Below are positions 10,600 through 22,368 of a DNA stretch of 64,000 nucleotides, one piece after another; the stretch's first letter is position 1, and each line of letters begins with the position of its first letter. Under the pieces are notes generated by a model that searched no databases, had not been told where the DNA came from, and worked only from the letters and a program-made list of their open reading frames with translations. Both the position numbers and the translations under genes were made by a program. Source of the DNA: Arachis hypogaea. Its lineage: Eukaryota > Streptophyta > Magnoliopsida > Fabales > Fabaceae. The stretch spans positions 77,880,445 through 77,944,444 of the forward strand of contig NC_092051.1 of NCBI RefSeq assembly GCF_003086295.3. The letters are read 5' to 3'.

Positions 10600-13041
10600 G
10601 TGAATGATCATTACCCCTTGCCATTCATTGATCAGATGCTTGATCGCCTGTCAGGTAAATCCCATTACTACTTTTTAAATGGTTATACAGGCTACTTTCA
10701 AATTCATATAGCCCCTGAGGATCAGGAAAAGACTACTTTTACATGTCCTTTTGGAACTTATGCTTATAAGAGAATGCCTTTTAGTTTATGCAATGCACCA
10801 GCTACTTTCCAAAGGTGCATGATGAGTCTTTTCTCTGACATTATTGAGACTTATATGGAAGTTTTTATGGATGACTTTAGCGTGTGTGGTGATTCATTTA
10901 GCCTTTGCTCAGATAGTTTATCTAGAGTATTGGACAGGTGTGTTAGTTCAAACCTTGTTTTAAATTTTAAAAAGTGTCATTTTATGATGAAACAAGGAAT
11001 TGTTCTAGGGCATGTTGTTTTTGATACTGGTATCTCTGTAGACCCAACAAAGGTGGATGTTATTTCTAGTTTACCTTACCCTTCCTCCGTGAGGGAAGTC
11101 CATTCGTTCCTTGGCCATGCAGGTTTTTATAGGAGATTCATTAAGGACTTTAGTAAGGTAGCATTACCTTTATCCAGATTGCTGCAGAAAGATATTGAGT
11201 TCGAGTTCAGTGAACATTGTGAGTAAGCTTTTAATAAGCTGAAGACCGCCCTGACTCAAGCTCCAATTGTGGGAGGACCAGACTGGAGCCAGCCATTTGA
11301 AATTATGTGCGATGCTTCCAATCATGTAGTAGGAGCAGCGCTCGCTCAGCACGAAGGTAAGGACCCTTTTGTTATTGCTTATGCATCTAAAACTTTAGAC
11401 GCTGCTCAGTCTAATTACACAACTACTGAAAAAGAGCTCTTAGCTATTGTGTTCGCTCTGGATAAATTCCGAGCCTATTTACTTGGTACTAAAGTAGTAG
11501 TGTACTCAGACCACGCAGCTCTAAATTATTTATTAGCTAAGAAGGAGTCCAAACCAAGGCTTATACATTGGATACTGCTACTACAAGAATTTGATTTAGA
11601 AATTAAGGATAGGAGTGGTAACCAGAATCTAGTGGTAGACCACTTGAGTTGCCTTGATCACATTACGGATGTCTCCACTCATATAAATGATAATTTCCTA
11701 TTTGACAACTTACAAGCAGTATCTGAAGTAGTCCCTTGGTATGCGCCTGTAGCTAATCATCTAGTCAGCCGCACTTTTCCTCCAGACTTTACTAAGCATC
11801 AAAGAGACAAGCTGAAAAGCGAGTCCAAATATTATATATAGGATGACCCATATTTATGGAGGTGTGGTGCTGACCAGGTAATTAGACGATGTGTGCCTCA
11901 ATCAGAATTCCAGTCCATTTTAGAGGCATGCCACTCATCAGAGAGTGGAGGAGATTTTGGTCCTTAGAGAACAGCTAGAAAAATTTTAGACTGTGAATTC
12001 TGGTGGCCTACTATTTTTAAAGACGCTGCTGAATTTTGCAAATCTTGTTCCCCATGCCAAAGGTTTGGTAATATATCCAAGAGGGATGAGATGCCTCAAC
12101 AGATTATGCTTTTTTGTGAAATTTTTGATGTTTGGGGCATTGACTTCATGGGTCCATTTCCAAATTCTAATGGTTACTTTTATATATTGTTAGCTGTGGA
12201 TTACGTTTCTATATGGGTGGAAGCAATTCCTACTCGCACTGATGATGCTAACACTATTGTTTCCTTTGTTAGAAACCATATCATCTGTCGCTTTGGATCA
12301 CCCCGAGCTATCGTGAGTGATCAAGGCACCCATTTTTGTAACAGGAGACTAACATGATTACTGAAAAAGCATGGGATAATTCATAAAGTGGCAACCGCCT
12401 ACCATCCCCAGACTAATGGGCAAGCCGAGGTGTCTAATCGAGAAATAAAATGTATATTACAGAAGATAGTCAAACCTCATAGAAGAGACTGGAGCACCAG
12501 ACTACAAGATGCACTTTGGGCATACAGAACGGCATACAAGACACCCATTGGGATGAGTCCCTTCCGCTTAGTTTATGGTAAAGCCTGTCACCTCCTAGTT
12601 GAAGTAGAGCACAAACCCTTTTGGGCAGTGAAAGAGTGCAACATGGGATTTGAGAAGGCCGGAGCTGAAAAGAAGCTGCAACTGCAGCAATTAGAAAGCC
12701 TTCGCTTAGAAGCTTATGAGAACTCCAGGCTTTACAAGGAAAAGATGAAGGTTGTGCATGATAAGCACATCAAGAGGAGAGAGTTCCAACCGGGGGACTT
12801 AGTCCTCCTTTACAACTCCATATTGAAGCTCATGCCAGGCAAGTTGAGATCAAGATGGGACGGTCTGTATCGAGTAGAGAAGGCTGAGCCATACGGAGTT
12901 TTCCACCTGAGTCATCCTTCAAGCTCTGAATTCATCAAAGTCAATGGACATCGCTTAAAACTCTATCATGGTGAAAAGATGAAGAATAAGAAGGAGCTAG
13001 AGATCTTCCTCTTGGAAGATCCACCCACAGCAGAAGACTGA
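10600..13041 (+). pseudogene. pol of B: RT (N-terminus missing), RNase H, integrase
   Basis: One frame of about 814 codons, no frameshift, stops at 11224, 11839, about 11965 and 12355. RT begins at NDHYPLPFIDQML, so the fingers and the first catalytic Asp region are missing. The palm is present: FGTYAYKRMPFSLCNAPATF and the catalytic FMDD (as VFMDDFSV). RNase H shows [12 protein letters not shown] and YSDHAAL. Integrase shows a zinc region with CKSCSPC and GGDFGP where GGHFGP is usual (His lost), then the DDE core ([18 protein letters not shown], and Glu in [12 protein letters not shown]). The C-terminus ends with FQPGDLVLL and HRLKLYH blocks. Order RT-RH-INT is gypsy. Confidence 0.92.
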
Positions 13042-13084
13042 GCTAGTGGAGCATCCAACTTAAGGACGTTAAAGCAAAGTGCTA

Positions 13085-13102
13085 GGTGGGAGACAACCCA
13101 CC
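13085..13102 (+). promoter_or_regulatory. Post-pol hairpin GGTGGG-AGACAA-CCCACC
   Basis: Perfect 6-bp stem 44 nt after the pol stop, loop AGACAA. It is the positional equivalent of AGGCAA hairpins in A1, A2, E and G, and its stem differs from theirs at paired positions. Confidence 0.6.
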
Positions 13103-13219
13103 ATGGTATGATTGTTCCTTTCTCTCTTCTTAGTTTTCTTTTTCAATAAATCTTCTCCGTACTAGTGCATATAGTTTGCATTTTCATATTGCATAAAAAA
13201 AAAAGAAGAGCGAGGAGGA

Positions 13220-13760
13220 AAGCGGCATGCAACGCGACAGCATCACCGACGCGTCCGTGTCGTATTAACCCTAGGAAGCAAAGCAAACTTAACAGAGAGT
13301 CAAGAAAAAGTGCGGCTGGAGGCGCGCCTTTGGCAAAACTTGATCCACGCGACTGCATCCCCGACGCATCCGCGTCATGTGGGAAAAATGCCTCCCACGC
13401 GTCCGCGTCAAGCACGCAAATGCGTGCCCTGAAAATCGATGTAAGAAAGGGTGTATGGCAGAATGTTACGCTGGACCGGGGCTGGAATGATGCTAGTCGC
13501 ACAAGCCCTACCACACAAACGCGTGCCTCACGCGTCCGCATTGTTTTCCAGTCTTGGCCATTCACGCGATCGCGTCTACCACGCGAACGCGTCACCTTGA
13601 AATTTGGAAACAATGAGTTTCGAACAGAGAGTTGTGCGGGCACGAGGCTGCCCTCGCACCACTAGCATAGAACAAGTCACGCATCCGCGTCGATTCATAT
13701 ACGCGCTTTTCACACGAACGCGTAACCCACGCGTCCGCGTCGCCTGCGCCGCACATCTTG
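13220..13760. repeat. Internal palindrome array of B (ACGCGTCCGCGT type)
   Basis: CG-rich stretch with many copies of ACGCGTCCGCGTC, ACGCGAACGCGT and ACGCGATCGCGT between pol and ORF2. Open frames exist on both strands, but they follow the repeat and are not genes. The same motif class recurs in the LTR of B at 17560-17740. Confidence 0.8.
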
Positions 13761-14560
13761 TCTAAATCTGCCAAAATATCTTATCTTTTTCTTCCCCAAA
13801 TCCTACTTTTTCTTTTCCCTTCTTTCCCCCCATCTTCTTCCTTCTTCCCTCTTTCTCACTTTCTACTTTCTCTCTCTCACCACCATTATCAAGGTTTTTC
13901 TGTTCTTCTTCCCTCATTCCTTTTCTATTCTTCCTCTTATTTTTATGTTCTCTTATTCTTTTTCTTTCTACTTTCACTATCCTTGTTTTCTTTTTCTTTC
14001 TTCTTCTTTTTATTGGTATTGGAAATTTATTTGGGTCATTATTTCTTATATTTTGCTTGTGGATTGTTAAGGAATTGTTTGACAATTATATATTAATTTT
14101 TAAGGGTTGCTTGCATGTTCAATTTAATACTTTCAATAGCTTATTCACCATGCATGCTATGTGTTTTCTGAAAACGCCCGTATGGCATTGTGCACTATCT
14201 TTAGATTTCTTTTATTCTACTACTCTAAGTGCTTGCTTTTCACTAAACCCTTTTTATACTATATTATTTAAATATAATTGTTATTACAAATAGGTTATTA
14301 GTTTGAAAGGCTTGATAATCTAACGTGGACATTGAATGCTTGATCTATGCTACTCATGCCTTTGCCGGCATGCCAATAAACACCTTGCATTTAACTGTCA
14401 TCATATGCACTTGCTTTATTTTCATTGATGATCTTTCACATGTAGTCATGACCATGTGTTCACATCATTCATCTTTAATGTGCCTTGATTACCACCTTTC
14501 CCGTTCTCTTCCTTGCTCTACCCCTTAACATCTTAACATCCTTACTCTTTCTTTTTCAGG
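13761..14560 (+). promoter_or_regulatory. Pyrimidine-rich leader of B ORF2 with a candidate splice acceptor
   Basis: CT-rich leader right after the array, then a very T-rich stretch ending in CTTTCTTTTTCAG|G immediately before the ORF2 ATG. A weak donor AAG|GTTTTTC lies at 13893/13894. Together they could define an intron of about 0.67 kb, T-rich as plant introns are. This is inference from sequence only. Confidence 0.4.
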
Positions 14561-15870
14561 ATGGCCACCAAGAAAGGAAAAGAAAAAGCTACCCCAAAAC
14601 CACCAGCAAGGAGAGGAACAAAAAGAGCATTAGTGGCAGAGCCATCTTCAACTGCAGTCAAGCCCTCAACAAAACGAATTAAGAGGATTATAAAGGTCGA
14701 TGAAAAAGAGAAAGCCTTCCCAGCAAAGGACACTGCGCAATTTCTCAACCGCTACTGTGAGCAGATGTTCCCCATCCTGGCAGCAAAGAATTAAAACAAT
14801 GAATACCTGCTTATCCTCCCGACTCATATTGCTGAATTTGTTGAGCCGCGAAATGAACAAGACACTAGGGATTCCTACAAAGACAGCCACGACAGGTTAA
14901 TCTCTCATGGGTAGTCGAGTTCTACTCTAATTTTCACTTGCCAACCCTGTAGTCTGTCTATCTCCGTCAGAAGCAAATCCCCATTACAGAAGAGGCCATT
15001 CAACGAGCGCTGGATCTCCCCCTGCTCCAGAAGGACAGGACGCATTTCAAGAGGCCGCACTCAAGCGCCAGACGTACCAATTTGACTGGGACGCTGTTCT
15101 CAGAGTTATCGCACAACCTGGCAGCAGATGGATTTATGAATACCATCGTTCCCGACCTAAGGGAATTTCGGCTTTCGCACTTACCTTGGAAGCTCGCGTA
15201 TGGGCACAGATTATGTCCCATTATGTCTTTCCGAGCACTCATGCGTCCTCCTTCACTGCAAACATGGCCGTTCTACTATGGTGTATCCTTACAGACCAGC
15301 CTCTAAACCTACCAAGACACATCCGGAATGCCATGGGACACGTACAAATTGCGGGCAACTTACCTTTTCCTGCCTTGATCTCAGATCTTGTCTCAGCAGC
15401 CAGAGTCTCCTACAGAGCTGGGGACACCAAAGCTATGCTTCCACGGGATGAGCAGTACGTCCCTAACGGGAAATATCTCAGGCCACCTACAGCCACTACC
15501 AGCTAGTCTGCAGAACAAGCTGTGGACATTCCCCCTTCCAAACCACAAGCACCTTCAACAAGTCAGCTGCTCCATTAAATACTAGAGAGGTTGGACCGAC
15601 AAGACCAGAAAGCGAAGCTACGAGATCGCCGCAACCAGCGCCGTTTCAAATACCCCAAGGAGCTACTCACAGGCATCCACAGACCTGAAAAAGACCTAGA
15701 CACTCCAAACTCCACTTCCTTTACCAGCACAGGGAGCCCTGAGGTCCCGACTGTGGAGATACTGCTACCAGTCCACCTTTGTTCCTGACAGATGGCACCG
15801 AGGATGGTGCAAAGCCTTATGTGTGGGGAAGTCGGTCAGTACCTGACTTTCAGAGGTAATTTCTCTTCCT
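14561..15870 (+). pseudogene. ORF2 (env-position accessory ORF) of B, frameshifted
   Basis: Starts ATGGCCACCAAG with a basic N-terminus (KKGKEKATPKPPARRGTKR), followed by pieces of the putative plant transposon protein domain in different frames: LRQKQIPITEEAIQRALDLP near 14960 and EARVWAQIMSHYVFPSTHASS at 15188-15250. A proline-rich and then basic tail follows to about 15790. The first stop is at 14792-14794, and several frameshifts follow. No signal peptide or membrane segment is visible, so 'env-like' refers to position only. Confidence 0.7.
15795..15831 (+). promoter_or_regulatory. Internal hairpin plus PPT-like motif of B
   Basis: GCACCG-AGGA-TGGTGC (15795-15810, one G.T pair), then CTTATGTGTGGGGAAG at 15816-15831. 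It resembles the terminal cassette at 17196-17232, and the internal cassette of K at 61816-61850 has the same AGGA loop on a different stem. Confidence 0.5.
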
Positions 15871-17195
15871 TAACACTAATAAAATAGAATATTTAGTTAG
15901 TTTTTCTTTTTTCTTTTTTTTTAGGATAGATTGCATAGTAATAGGTTAATTGCATGCATGTTCTAATTGATTGAAAAGATAATAAGTTTCTCCTAAGACC
16001 TGAAATTTTTCACTAACTTAAATCAAAACCTTTATGTTAAATTTGTTTGAGGTTGTAATTGGAACATGGTTTTCAAGCTAAGAAACACACAACCTGTGAG
16101 ACTTTGAGTCCAAATACATGGTTACATTATTTAACCATAACTATTTTATTCTTGTGTATTTACTTCTCTATGATTGTAATTTGAATTTTGTTTTATCCTA
16201 TATGTCCAATGTTAATGTGTTATATGCATGCATATGATTGAGGCCATTATTTGTTTAGCTCACTTATCTCAAATAAGCCTACCTTTGAAATTACCATTGT
16301 TAGTCACTTTGAGCCGTTTTAATCCCATTTGTTCTACATTTTACCATGTTACTAACCTTAAGCAGAAAAATAATTAAATATCCCAACTGAATCTTTGGTT
16401 AGCTTAAGATAGAAATTGTGTGTTGATTGAGTATGGGAAGATTGTGGGAACAAGGGTTAACAAAGGAATGTGTCATGATGGAAATTTGGGTACCTACTCA
16501 TGTGAAACCATAAAAGAAAATTAAAAGTCTATGTGCATTGATAAGCTATAAAAAAATTAGAATAAATAAATCTAAACAAGGGGACAAAAATTACCCCAAT
16601 GCTAAATTAAACAATCAATGCACATGTGATAAAATTAAAACAAAGGTTGATGCATGAGTATAGAATGTGGAAAGGAAATTCTGGGTAGCTAGGTATGAAA
16701 TTTGATTTTATATAGAATATACATATATGATTAGGTGAAAGCTTGGGTTAATTAAAGATTATATTTATAAGCTCACTGAGTCATATATACCCTTACCCTT
16801 ACCTTGGCCCCATTAAAACCCTGAAAAAACCTCATGATGTTTGCATTAGTACATTAAATGTTGTTGATTGGTTAGGTGAAGAACAAAAATTAGAAAGCAT
16901 GATTAGAGAAGGATAAAGTGATTACCCTATACACTAGAGAGATTAGAGTGCACACACACCATCAGTGAGGGTTCAATGCTTGATTCTATGTCCCCTGCTT
17001 TCACGAGCTGTCTTCTTACAAATTTACCTGCTTTTACTGTATGATTTGAATTACTGGAGTCTGCTGTGTTTTGTCTTAGAAAACTCATTTATTTTTAATC
17101 AGATAGACAAAATCATATAGTTGCATTCATATACATAGGTTACATTGCATGAGTCTTACATGTCCCTATTCATTCATATTTATCTCCTTCAACTA
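15850..17195 (+). other. 3' UTR of B
   Basis: AT-rich, no coding capacity. Related to the internal stretch of F (42200-43220) and to K (60266-61815, minus), with shared blocks such as the one around GTGAGGGTTC at 16965-16975. Confidence 0.7.
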
Positions 17196-17232
17196 AGCAT
17201 GAGGACATGCTAATGTTTAAGTGTGGGGAGGT
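17196..17232 (+). promoter_or_regulatory. Terminal hairpin and polypurine tract of B
   Basis: AGCATG-AGGA-CATGCT hairpin (17196-17211), then GTTTAAGTGTGGGGAGGT directly abutting the LTR start. The purine-rich end is the expected plus-strand primer. Confidence 0.7.
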
Positions 17233-18634
17233 TGATAAACCATTATTTTATGATTTGTATTGTGCTTAATTGTGTGGTTTTATCAAGTCTTCACCCACTT
17301 ATTCATATGATTAGCATGATATTACAAGTCCTTCCCAAAATTGTTCCATGGTGGAAAAAATTGCTTCCTAAAGATCTTTTAATTATATATTTTTATTCTC
17401 CTCTATACCGTTCGATGCTGTGATCTGGGTGTTAAGTGTTTCAGGCTTCATAGGGCAAGAATGGCTTAGAGAATGGAGAGGAAGCTGGCAAAAATGGAAG
17501 GAACACAAGAAATTGTGGAGATAACCAGCGAGAAGCGATGTGGATGCATGGCTTACGTGACCGCGCGAAATAGAGGAAAGCGCATTGACGCGCTCGCATG
17601 CCTGACACGAACGCGTGGATTGAAAGCTACACGAGTGATGCGAATGCGTGGATGACGCGCACGCATGGCAAGGAAAAACGCTGGATGACGCGAACGCGTG
17701 GATGACGCGATCGCATGACATGCGCGATCTGCAGAATTTGCAGAAATTACTGGCGTGGATTCTGGGCCGCATCTCAACCCAGTTTTTGGCCCAGAAACAC
17801 AAATTAGAGCCAAGGAACATGCAGAGACCAAGGAGGACATTCATTCGGCATAATTTTTAGTTTTATATCTGACTTTACTCCTCCTTTAGGTTTTCTCTCT
17901 ATACATTCATAGTTCTTAGGATTTCATTGTTTATTACTTTTTAGATTGGGATATAGAGAAGAGCTATTACCTCCGCAAGACTTCATCTCTCTAGTTTGTT
18001 TTCTATACTTTTTACTTACTCTTTCATATCCTTAATCTGTTCAGAGTTACCATTGGATTATTTTTAGAATTTATTAATACAAGAACTATTTTTATTTTTA
18101 ATTGGTCTTTTTGATCATTATTTTATCATGTCTTCCTTTATTTCCCTTTCTTATTTTGTGAACTTTACATTCATGATAAGCGAGTAGTTCTCTAACTTGA
18201 TTGGGAGTTGATTGAAAGGAGAACTTTGAGTTGGAATGTTCAAGAGTAAAATTGTAATTGGGTTTATTGTTGGATGGCTCTCTAGTCACTGACACTAATC
18301 CTTCCCAAGGGAGAGGATTAGAACTTGTGAATAGAAGTAGACTTCCAACTTACTTGACTTTCCTCTACCGAGTAAAGGATAACTAAGTAGAACAACCTTC
18401 AATTATCAATTGATCTTGGGAGAACTCCAACAAGGATAGAACATCCGATTAATCTACTCTCGGTCAAGATCTTTATTTAAATTATATAAATTCTCTGATT
18501 TAATTTCCTGTTTATCAAACTCAACCAATTTGAAAAATCTCTGATTAATAAAATAGCACATCTTTCTGTAATTCGTTGGGAGACGACCTGAGATTCATAC
18601 TCCCAGTATTTTAATTCTAATTTTGTGACAACCA
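17233..18634 (+). repeat. 3' LTR of B
   Basis: Begins TGATAAACC right after the polypurine tract. It ends between 18630 and 18636 (..GTGACAACCA), where ORF2 of C resumes. The partner LTR is outside the window, so the end is approximate. LTR starts of F (43258) and, less closely, K (60230) are related. Motif array at 17560-17740. Confidence 0.8.
17560..17740. repeat. Palindrome array in B LTR
   Basis: Repeats of GACGCGAACGCGTGGAT, GACGCGATCGCATGAC and similar. Same motif class as the internal array at 13220-13760. Confidence 0.75.
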
Positions 18635-18636
18635 CA

Positions 18637-19215
18637 TAGGAGGAGAAGGAGAGAAGAACCACGGGAGGAAGAAGAACATCAAGCAGAACAAGGAAAGGAG
18701 CAACAATTCCAACCACACAACAACATGGACATGGTACTAATGAAAGAAGCAATTGAAAGGCTATCCGAACAGTACATGAGAATTCAAGAGAAACAAGAAG
18801 AATTCCATTGTACATGAGAACTCAACAGAGACAAGAGGAGCTTCAGTTGAGGATGATGAGTCAACAGAGAGACTATGAGTCAAGATCCTTAGTTATACAA
18901 AGGGAACAAGCTTCACAGTCTCAAGAGTATTTTAACCAACTGGCCCAACTTCAAGTTAAGAAAATGATATCTTTCAATGAGTTCACAACCTTTCAAGCTG
19001 ATTACAACAGAAATAGCCAAATCAAGCTCAATTACATTGGGGAACATCTGTATAGCATGGACCCAGCATTTCCAATTTACGATGAATACTTCAAGGAAAG
19101 GAGTGAAAGAAAAATAGACAAAGCAATACGCCTTGAAAACAGAGTAGAAGAGACAATGAAGAAAGCTGGATTCTGGCAAAAGCTAAAAGGACAAAGGCAA
19201 GGGAGAGAGTTGTAA
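18637..19215 (+). pseudogene. ORF2 C-terminal part of C
   Basis: Arg/Glu/Gln-rich coiled coil (QQRQEELQLRMMSQQRDYES) ending FWQKLKGQRQGREL, which parallels the FWKKLLGKGKG tail of ORF2 in A1 and A2. A TGA at about 18817 interrupts the frame. The N-terminal domain was cut off by B at 18634. Role unknown. Confidence 0.75.
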
Positions 19216-20246
19216 GCAAGCAAGTGAGAAGAAGAAGAAAGACAAACAGGATAAAAAATGAAAGGTGGACTTGCTCCTAGCTATTCCATTTAATAAAGAA
19301 AGAACATGTTTGTCTTAGTTGATAGTAACCTTTAGTCGTAGTTGTTTTGCATCCTGTTATGTTTAATTTTGGCAATAAGTGTGCTAGTCTAAGTATGTGT
19401 GCTTTCACTTTCACTTGTTAAATGCTTGCCTTGTTCCCTAAGTCTTTTCAATTAAATAAAAGAAATGTTTGAACAAAGAAGTAGAATAGTTCTTTTTTTA
19501 GCAAGTAGTAAAATAACAGTAAGTGGTGGTGTATGATTGAGTGTGTAGTAGCTCACTTATAAATGAATAAAAGGATAGATTGTTCTCTTTCTAAGTGAAA
19601 GCTAGCATGCTATCTATGAATCTAAGTAAATAGAAGTCCTTGGTTGAAAAGGGAAACAAACAAAAAGAAAAGAAAAAGAAAAGCCAAAAGTGGCAGCAAA
19701 AACAAAAGAAAGCAATGAATAAGGCTAGACACCAATAGCTTGGACCTTATGACATACGCCTATGGTGCCTGTGTACTAGGATCTGCTTGGATGATAAGCT
19801 TCTATGGAGTGGTTTAATACTTGGTAACTTGGGTTAACTAACCCGGGATTATCAACCAAAAGTCCATCATCAAGAGCAACCTAGCTACAAGACATTTAGT
19901 AACCCAAAGAGGTGCTGGGGATCAATGTCTTAAGAAGACTTGTGAGCCAAGTGTCTGTAGCGAAAAATGTGTTAAGTACAAATAAACTAAGAAACTGCTA
20001 CAACACATGACACTAAGCTGAAGTTTACAGGAAAAGAAAATGAAGAAAAGCAATTACTAAGGATAAGTAAATGATAAGAGGTCATAGCAGTGTGTTAGTT
20101 GATTCTTGAAGGAGACATTCTATGCTTAAAGATCAATAAGAAGTTAGCTACTGCATTGTCTGCATAAAACTCCATGAGCTACTAATAATGCTTTGCTGAT
20201 AAGAATACTCCCTTCTGTTTCATTCTTTCTTCTTGAAAATTCAGTG
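19216..20246 (+). other. 3' UTR of C
   Basis: Noncoding. Contains the 3' UTR cassette with GCCTATGGTGCCTGTG at about 19751-19766, homologous to cassettes in A2, E and G, plus a degenerate second copy near 19920-19975. Confidence 0.65.
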
Positions 20247-20283
20247 CTTGCTTAGGGACAAGCAAGATTTAAGTTTGGTGTTG
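20247..20283 (+). promoter_or_regulatory. Terminal hairpin and PPT of C
   Basis: CTTGCTT-AGGGAC-AAGCAAG (20247-20266), then ATTTAAGTTTGGTGTTG up to the LTR start at 20284. Identical in arrangement to A2. Confidence 0.7.
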
Positions 20284-22113
20284 TGATGCCAGGGCATCTT
20301 AGGCTAGTTTTACTAGCCTTTTTCTTTGTTTTTGATAGGTTTTATGCACTTTCTTGAGTTATAAGTAAGCCATTTGAGTAGAAATTCATGCATACTTAGA
20401 ATCATCCAATTATGATTAATTTGATGCAATTTCATGAGAATTATGCTATAATAACTTGTGTGCTAAGAATGATTAGAATTCTCATGACTTTAGCAAGCCT
20501 TTGATGCATGTATTGGTTGATGATAGGTGAAGAAAAATATGGAAAAAGATTGAAGAAGGAGTCTAACATTGCCTTCAATGCTAGCCTCCAACGTCCGCGA
20601 TGCTCAGCCCAGAATTCATATTTGAAAATTTTCAATCGACGCGTACACGTGGATGAGAAAAAATACCAATGCACGCGTAAGTGTGGAGTACGCGTACGCG
20701 TGAAAACGCCAATGTTGGAGGGAACGTTTGAGGTCCAACGCTGAGAACAAAGTCCCATGCTTTATTTTAAAACTGCAAAGTGAAAATCTTGCATCCACGC
20801 GCACGCGTGAAGCACGCGTACGCGTGGATGAGCATTTTTTACCCTTTTGCGCGGAAGCGCACAGTACGCGTACGCGTGGGTTAGCTGACGTTGGCCCTCC
20901 AACGTTGAGTCAAATGCCAATGACAGCAAGCTTTCTGGTTTTTGCTGGTTTGTTTTAAATGGCGTTTGAGTCAACGTTGGCCCTCAAATGTTGACTCAAA
21001 CGTGAAGCATCAGGATTCAAATTTTACACAGATCTCTTCTCAACACAAAGGGCAACCCATTGGAGCCATCTTCAACCCAATTCCATCAAGGCCTAAAGCC
21101 CAATTCAAGGCTTGAAGATCAATGGAAGAAAGTGTATAAATAGCTTAGAATTTAAGTTTCAGGGACTTTTGGATCTTTTTTTTCAATTTTAGAAATTTCA
21201 CACTTACTGCACTTTTAATTTCAGAATGTATTTTACAATTCTAATTTCCATTTTGAGAGCTATGAACAACTAAACCCCTTTCATTGGGTTAGGGAGCTAT
21301 GTGTAATTCAATGGATCAATAGTAATTTTCATTCATCTTCTTCTTTCTTTTTTCTTGATTTTACTAGAAAGCTTTCGTTCTTCATCTAATTGGATAGTTA
21401 TCTTGGGAAAGAAGCTATTCATAATTGGATCTTCTCAAACATTGGAAGAGGAACGAGGAGATCATGCTAGAATTGCTTTCTCACATTGGATTAGATTGTG
21501 GTTTGGATGGATATAGTGACATGTAATCCTACCAACACTTTGATCTATGAATTTGTGTGGTATAATCAGTGACCAAACTTCATATCTTCCCATGAGCACT
21601 TAAATCAAGGAATTGGGTAATTGTTCATGCTTAGAGAGATTAGATTACCAAGGAATTGGGATCTAATCACTTAAGATTGCTAAGGAGATCAATGAATGCA
21701 TTGATTGTGGAAGAGATGAAAATAAATTTGATCCGGAGAATTATACATCTCCTGAACCCAATGAATCTCCATCTATGATCTACCTATTCTCTTTACATTT
21801 TGCTTCTTTAATTTCATGTTAAATCCCCAGTCCCTTTTAATTTCTTACAATTTAAGCTTCTGCACTTTAATTCCTTGCAATTTAATCTTCTGTTCCTTTA
21901 ATTTCTTGCAATTTAAGCTTCACGTTAATTTTACTTTCTGTAATTCCAATTTCACTTCCGATTCTGCTCAACTAGTATAATTCTCCAATTAGCATTGCTC
22001 GATCTACCAATCCCTGTGGGATTCGACCTCACTCTTTTGTGAGCTTTTACTTGACGACAATCCGGTGTACTTGCCGGAAGGAAATTTGTTAAGAGGAAAA
22101 TTCCGGCGCATCA
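20284..22113 (+). repeat. 3' LTR of C (1830 bp)
   Basis: Begins TGATGCCAGGGCATC and ends GGCGCATCA. TATA box TATAAATAG at 21135-21143. Array of ACGCGTACGCGTG and AACGTTGG..CCAACGTT motifs at about 20590-21000. The R-region block AACCCC..TCATT..GGGTT is shared with A-type LTRs. Confidence 0.85.
20590..21000. repeat. Palindrome array in C LTR
   Basis: Several ACGCGTACGCGT perfect palindromes (20690-20701, 20814-20825, 20863-20878 region), mixed with CCAACGTT/AACGTTGG units. Confidence 0.75.
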
Positions 22114-22368
22114 GATAACGTGGTAGAGGATGGCAAGATTGTACCTGCCCCAGATGATGAAGATGAGGGCCCTCCTCTTATGCCGCCAACTAAGGCTTCC
22201 TCAGCTTCTACTACTGCAGCTCCTCCTGCTGAGCTGGTACCTCCTAGTCCCGAGCCGGACCTGGAGATTCTGAATAGGCCAGATAGAGTTGTCAATGCTA
22301 CCCCGATCTCGACCTTGCCTCTTTCTCCTAAAGATGTAGCTACTGGGGCGAACTTGGATCCCCTATGA
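22114..22368 (+). pseudogene. C-terminal fragment of an antisense ORF in D
   Basis: Open frame running in from the C insertion point and ending TGA at 22366-22368. It encodes an acidic stretch (DDEDEG), then a Pro/Ala/Ser-rich low-complexity tail (SSASTTAAPPAELVPPSP). It is antisense to the D pol and lies downstream of it. Tat-lineage elements are known to carry extra ORFs in this position, some antisense, but the diagnostic domain is not in this fragment. So the assignment rests on position. Confidence 0.5.

Larger units (their letters stand above)
8252..18634 (+). mobile_element. B: Athila-like LTR retrotransposon with pol, 5' end outside window
   Basis: Contains the gag remainder, protease, partial RT, RNase H, integrase, an intergenic palindrome array, ORF2, a long 3' UTR and a 3' LTR. 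A1 split its gag at 8252, so the 5' LTR lies left of the window. B itself is inserted in the ORF2 of element C. It is the only element here with an Athila-type pol, but the RT N-terminus is missing and several in-frame stops are present, so this copy is dead. Confidence 0.9.
18635..22113 (+). mobile_element. C: LTR retrotransposon of the A-type clade, 3' part only
   Basis: After the B insertion the tail of C ORF2, its 3' UTR, terminal hairpin and 3' LTR remain. C is inserted in the antisense ORF of D. The bases after the LTR, 22114-22118 (gataa), are the likely target duplication. Its 5' half lies left of the window. Confidence 0.85.

Noticed and set aside
13165..13665. Long open frames on both strands of 13143-13665
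   Set aside because: They follow the ACGCGTCCGCGT palindrome array, are open on both strands because the repeat is palindromic, and contain no domain.
13758..14096. 112-aa Phe/Ser/Leu-rich ORF resembling membrane protein
   Set aside because: It is the pyrimidine-rich leader of B ORF2 read through; composition alone gives hydrophobic residues.
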